From assembly GCF_001477495.1 (NCBI RefSeq), contig NZ_LDTF01000102.1, positions 1-42,528 on the forward strand: a stretch of 42,528 nt of DNA. The letters are read 5' to 3'. A program made the translations under genes and the position numbers. Of the stretch, positions 41,386 through 42,528 are shown one piece after another (positions within the stretch are counted from its first letter, which is position 1; each line of letters begins with the position of its first letter). The stretch is from Sphingomonas yabuuchiae. GTDB lineage: Bacteria; Pseudomonadota; Alphaproteobacteria; Sphingomonadales; Sphingomonadaceae. Under the pieces are notes generated by a model. The model made no database searches and was not told the DNA's origin. It saw only the letters and a program-made list of their open reading frames with translations.

Positions 41386-42068
41386 GACGCGATCCACTGC
41401 GCGATATCCTCGGCCAGCCGGGCGGCGAGTTCGGGGTCTTCCTGCGGCTCGGCCCGACGCCAGGGCGGCACGGCATTAATCACGCGGTCGGCGGGCGCAC
41501 GGTCATGGCCCAGCCGCACGACGCGGCGCGGCACGCCAGGCTGGTCGTGAAGTCCGGCCCCCGCCAGCCCGGCGAGGAAATGCGGGGAGACCCGGTTGCC
41601 CGCGACGCGCACCGGCGACTCCGCGCCGAATACGCCATGTTCGTCGCCACGCAGCCCCGCCGCCGCGCGCACCCGGATCACGTCGCGTAGTACGGCTTCC
41701 CCCGTCATCGGCGTCAGGTGCCAGCGCCCGGCCAGCAATGCGAACCCGTCGACCAGCGCGCCGCCCCGGATCGACACGGCGTAACAGGGCCGATCGCCGA
41801 GCGACTCCGCCGCGGCCTGATGCGCGTCGCGCCATTGCAGGATGCTGGCATTCTCGGTGGGGATCAGGCTCTCGCCCGTCCCCGGCCAGTCGGGCAGCGC
41901 GCCGCCGATGCCGTGATCGGCCAGCCGCCGCAGCATCGCGACCGCCACGCCGCGCGTCCGGTTCGCTTCCTCCCAGAAAGGCAGCGCGACCAGCACGACC
42001 GGCCCTTGCGCGGGGCCGAAGCACAACATCGCCTCGCGCCCGCCGGGCCAGTCGTAATAGTCGATCAA
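41373..42068 (-). CDS. Exosortase A system-associated hydrolase 2
   Basis: A 231-residue alpha/beta-hydrolase of the hydrolase 2 type that accompanies XrtA. It has an FGPAQGPVVLVALPFWEEANRTR opening, LPDWPGTGES, AVSIRGGALVDGF (possible nucleophile Ser), and a C-terminal region with VPRRVVRLGH. ATG 42068 overlaps the acyl carrier protein stop (ATGA). Family members occur only in exosortase loci, so the assignment rests on both motif and neighbours. Reaction unknown. Confidence 0.82.
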   Translation of the reverse strand: MIDYYDWPGGREAMLCFGPAQGPVVLVALPFWEEANRTRGVAVAMLRRLADHGIGGALPDWPGTGESLIPTENASILQWRDAHQAAAESLGDRPCYAVSIRGGALVDGFALLAGRWHLTPMTGEAVLRDVIRVRAAAGLRGDEHGVFGAESPVRVAGNRVSPHFLAGLAGAGLHDQPGVPRRVVRLGHDRAPADRVINAVPPWRRAEPQEDPELAARLAEDIAQWIASCEG

Positions 42069-42337
42069 GCGCCCGCCTTGGATTGTGCGAAGGCGACCAA
42101 CTGGCCGAACGTCTCCAGCATTTCGCCGTCAATCTCGTCATCCTCGATCAGGATGCCCAGGCGATCCTCCAATTCGGTCAGCACGCCCGCGACCGCCATC
42201 GAGTCCAGCTCGGGCAACGCACCGAACAGCGGCGTGTCCGCGTCGAAACGGTCCACGCGCTCGGCCGACAGACCCAGCACATCGGCCAGTACGCCGCGCA
42301 CTGCCGCTTCCACTTGCCCGTTTGTCTGGAGTTCCAA
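42065..42337 (-). CDS. Acyl carrier protein of the exosortase A locus
   Basis: A 90-residue phosphopantetheine-binding protein. The attachment serine is S46 in LPELDSMAVAGVL, within an otherwise typical four-helix ACP (VEAAVRGVLADVLGL, LEDRLGILIEDDEIDGEML). Such small ACPs, with an AMP ligase and a decarboxylase, are known from exosortase A gene clusters. Those other genes would lie to the right of the window. The start is TTG 42337 with AGGG nine bases upstream; no ATG is available in frame. ATGA overlap with hydrolase 2 indicates translational coupling. It is the first visible gene of this transcript. Confidence 0.85.
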   Translation of the reverse strand: MELQTNGQVEAAVRGVLADVLGLSAERVDRFDADTPLFGALPELDSMAVAGVLTELEDRLGILIEDDEIDGEMLETFGQLVAFAQSKAGA

Positions 42338-42460
42338 ACCCTGTCGCCCTGCTCTTTGTAATGTTTGCGACAGCGTTAGTGCGGTGGGGGGCGTTGGGCA
42401 ACGGGTGTTGGCGTGACGTTTGGTGTCCAGGCAAGCATCGGAGACCCAAGCCCTCCCCGG

Positions 42461-42482
42461 CCCCTCCCGCCTGCGGGAGGGG
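42461..42482. repeat. Short CCTCCCGC hairpin repeat
   Basis: A 10-base stem (CCCCTCCCGC / GCGGGAGGGG) with a two-base loop lies upstream of the acyl carrier protein gene. It resembles other CTCCC/GGGAG repeats in the window. No gene is evident in 42338-42528. Confidence 0.6.
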
Positions 42483-42528
42483 ATAGGTTTGGGGCAAGCG
42501 CACGGCCAGGCAAAGCCCCATCCCGCAG

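Noticed and set aside
1..42528. CRISPR arrays, tRNA or rRNA genes, IS elements and prophage
   Set aside because: No regularly spaced repeats, cloverleaf-forming stretches, rRNA conserved sequences, transposase or phage structural genes were seen while reading both strands.

Overview
This window is high-GC chromosomal DNA from an alphaproteobacterium, most likely a sphingomonad (Sphingomonas or a close relative). The evidence is two large TonB-dependent receptors, Shine-Dalgarno/ATGA-coupled operons, exosortase-A-associated genes, dispersed CTCCCCGG...CCGGGGAG intergenic repeats, and the overall gene content. I see no phage, plasmid, IS, CRISPR or tRNA/rRNA features. The genus assignment is inference. 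About 32 genuine protein genes were recognised. Most other long open frames are antisense shadows produced by the GC-rich third codon position.

Left part (1-13.5 kb). A tightly coupled minus-strand operon encodes an alternative caa3-like cytochrome c oxidase: lipoprotein subunit II fused to cytochrome c, subunit I fused to subunit III, a small membrane protein, a CtaG-type assembly factor, and a membrane-anchored cytochrome c cut by the left edge. It is followed by a TspO/MBR protein divergent from a PAS-rich hybrid histidine kinase, a predicted exported protein, a HAD hydrolase, a SleB-type cell wall hydrolase and a TonB-dependent receptor.

Middle part (13.5-26.1 kb). A Tat-exported PhoD phosphatase is divergent from the TonB receptor. 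Next comes an envelope-modification neighbourhood: an AcvB/VirJ-type hydrolase (a family that includes lysyl-phosphatidylglycerol hydrolases), a three-module GH18-CE4-GT2 membrane protein, a PDZ protein/response regulator/sensor kinase operon, and a full-length MprF (lysyl-phosphatidylglycerol synthase/flippase). Two matching inverted repeats lie between the PDZ operon and mprF. A Tat-exported glycosylasparaginase-type amidohydrolase closes this part.

Right part (26.4-42.5 kb). A second TonB receptor converges on a three-gene De Ley-Doudoroff galactose module (dgoK, dgoA, D-galactose 1-dehydrogenase) with a FadR-type operator-like site in front of dgoK. Then follow malate:quinone oxidoreductase with a Tat-like leader, free methionine-R-sulfoxide reductase, an RcnB/glycine-zipper protein, an M28 peptidase with a fibronectin-like tail, a small membrane protein, and a stress-type operon (SDR, YciF/DUF892 ferritin-like, manganese catalase). 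At the right edge is the end of an exosortase-A locus (acyl carrier protein, hydrolase 2, hydrolase 1).

In the parts that matter most for a second look, the envelope genes at 15.3-24.9 kb plausibly act together on membrane charge and surface polysaccharide. Subunit I of the oxidase keeps the catalytic residues but lacks the usual K-channel lysine. Three ~130 bp repeats preserve internal hairpins by paired base changes.
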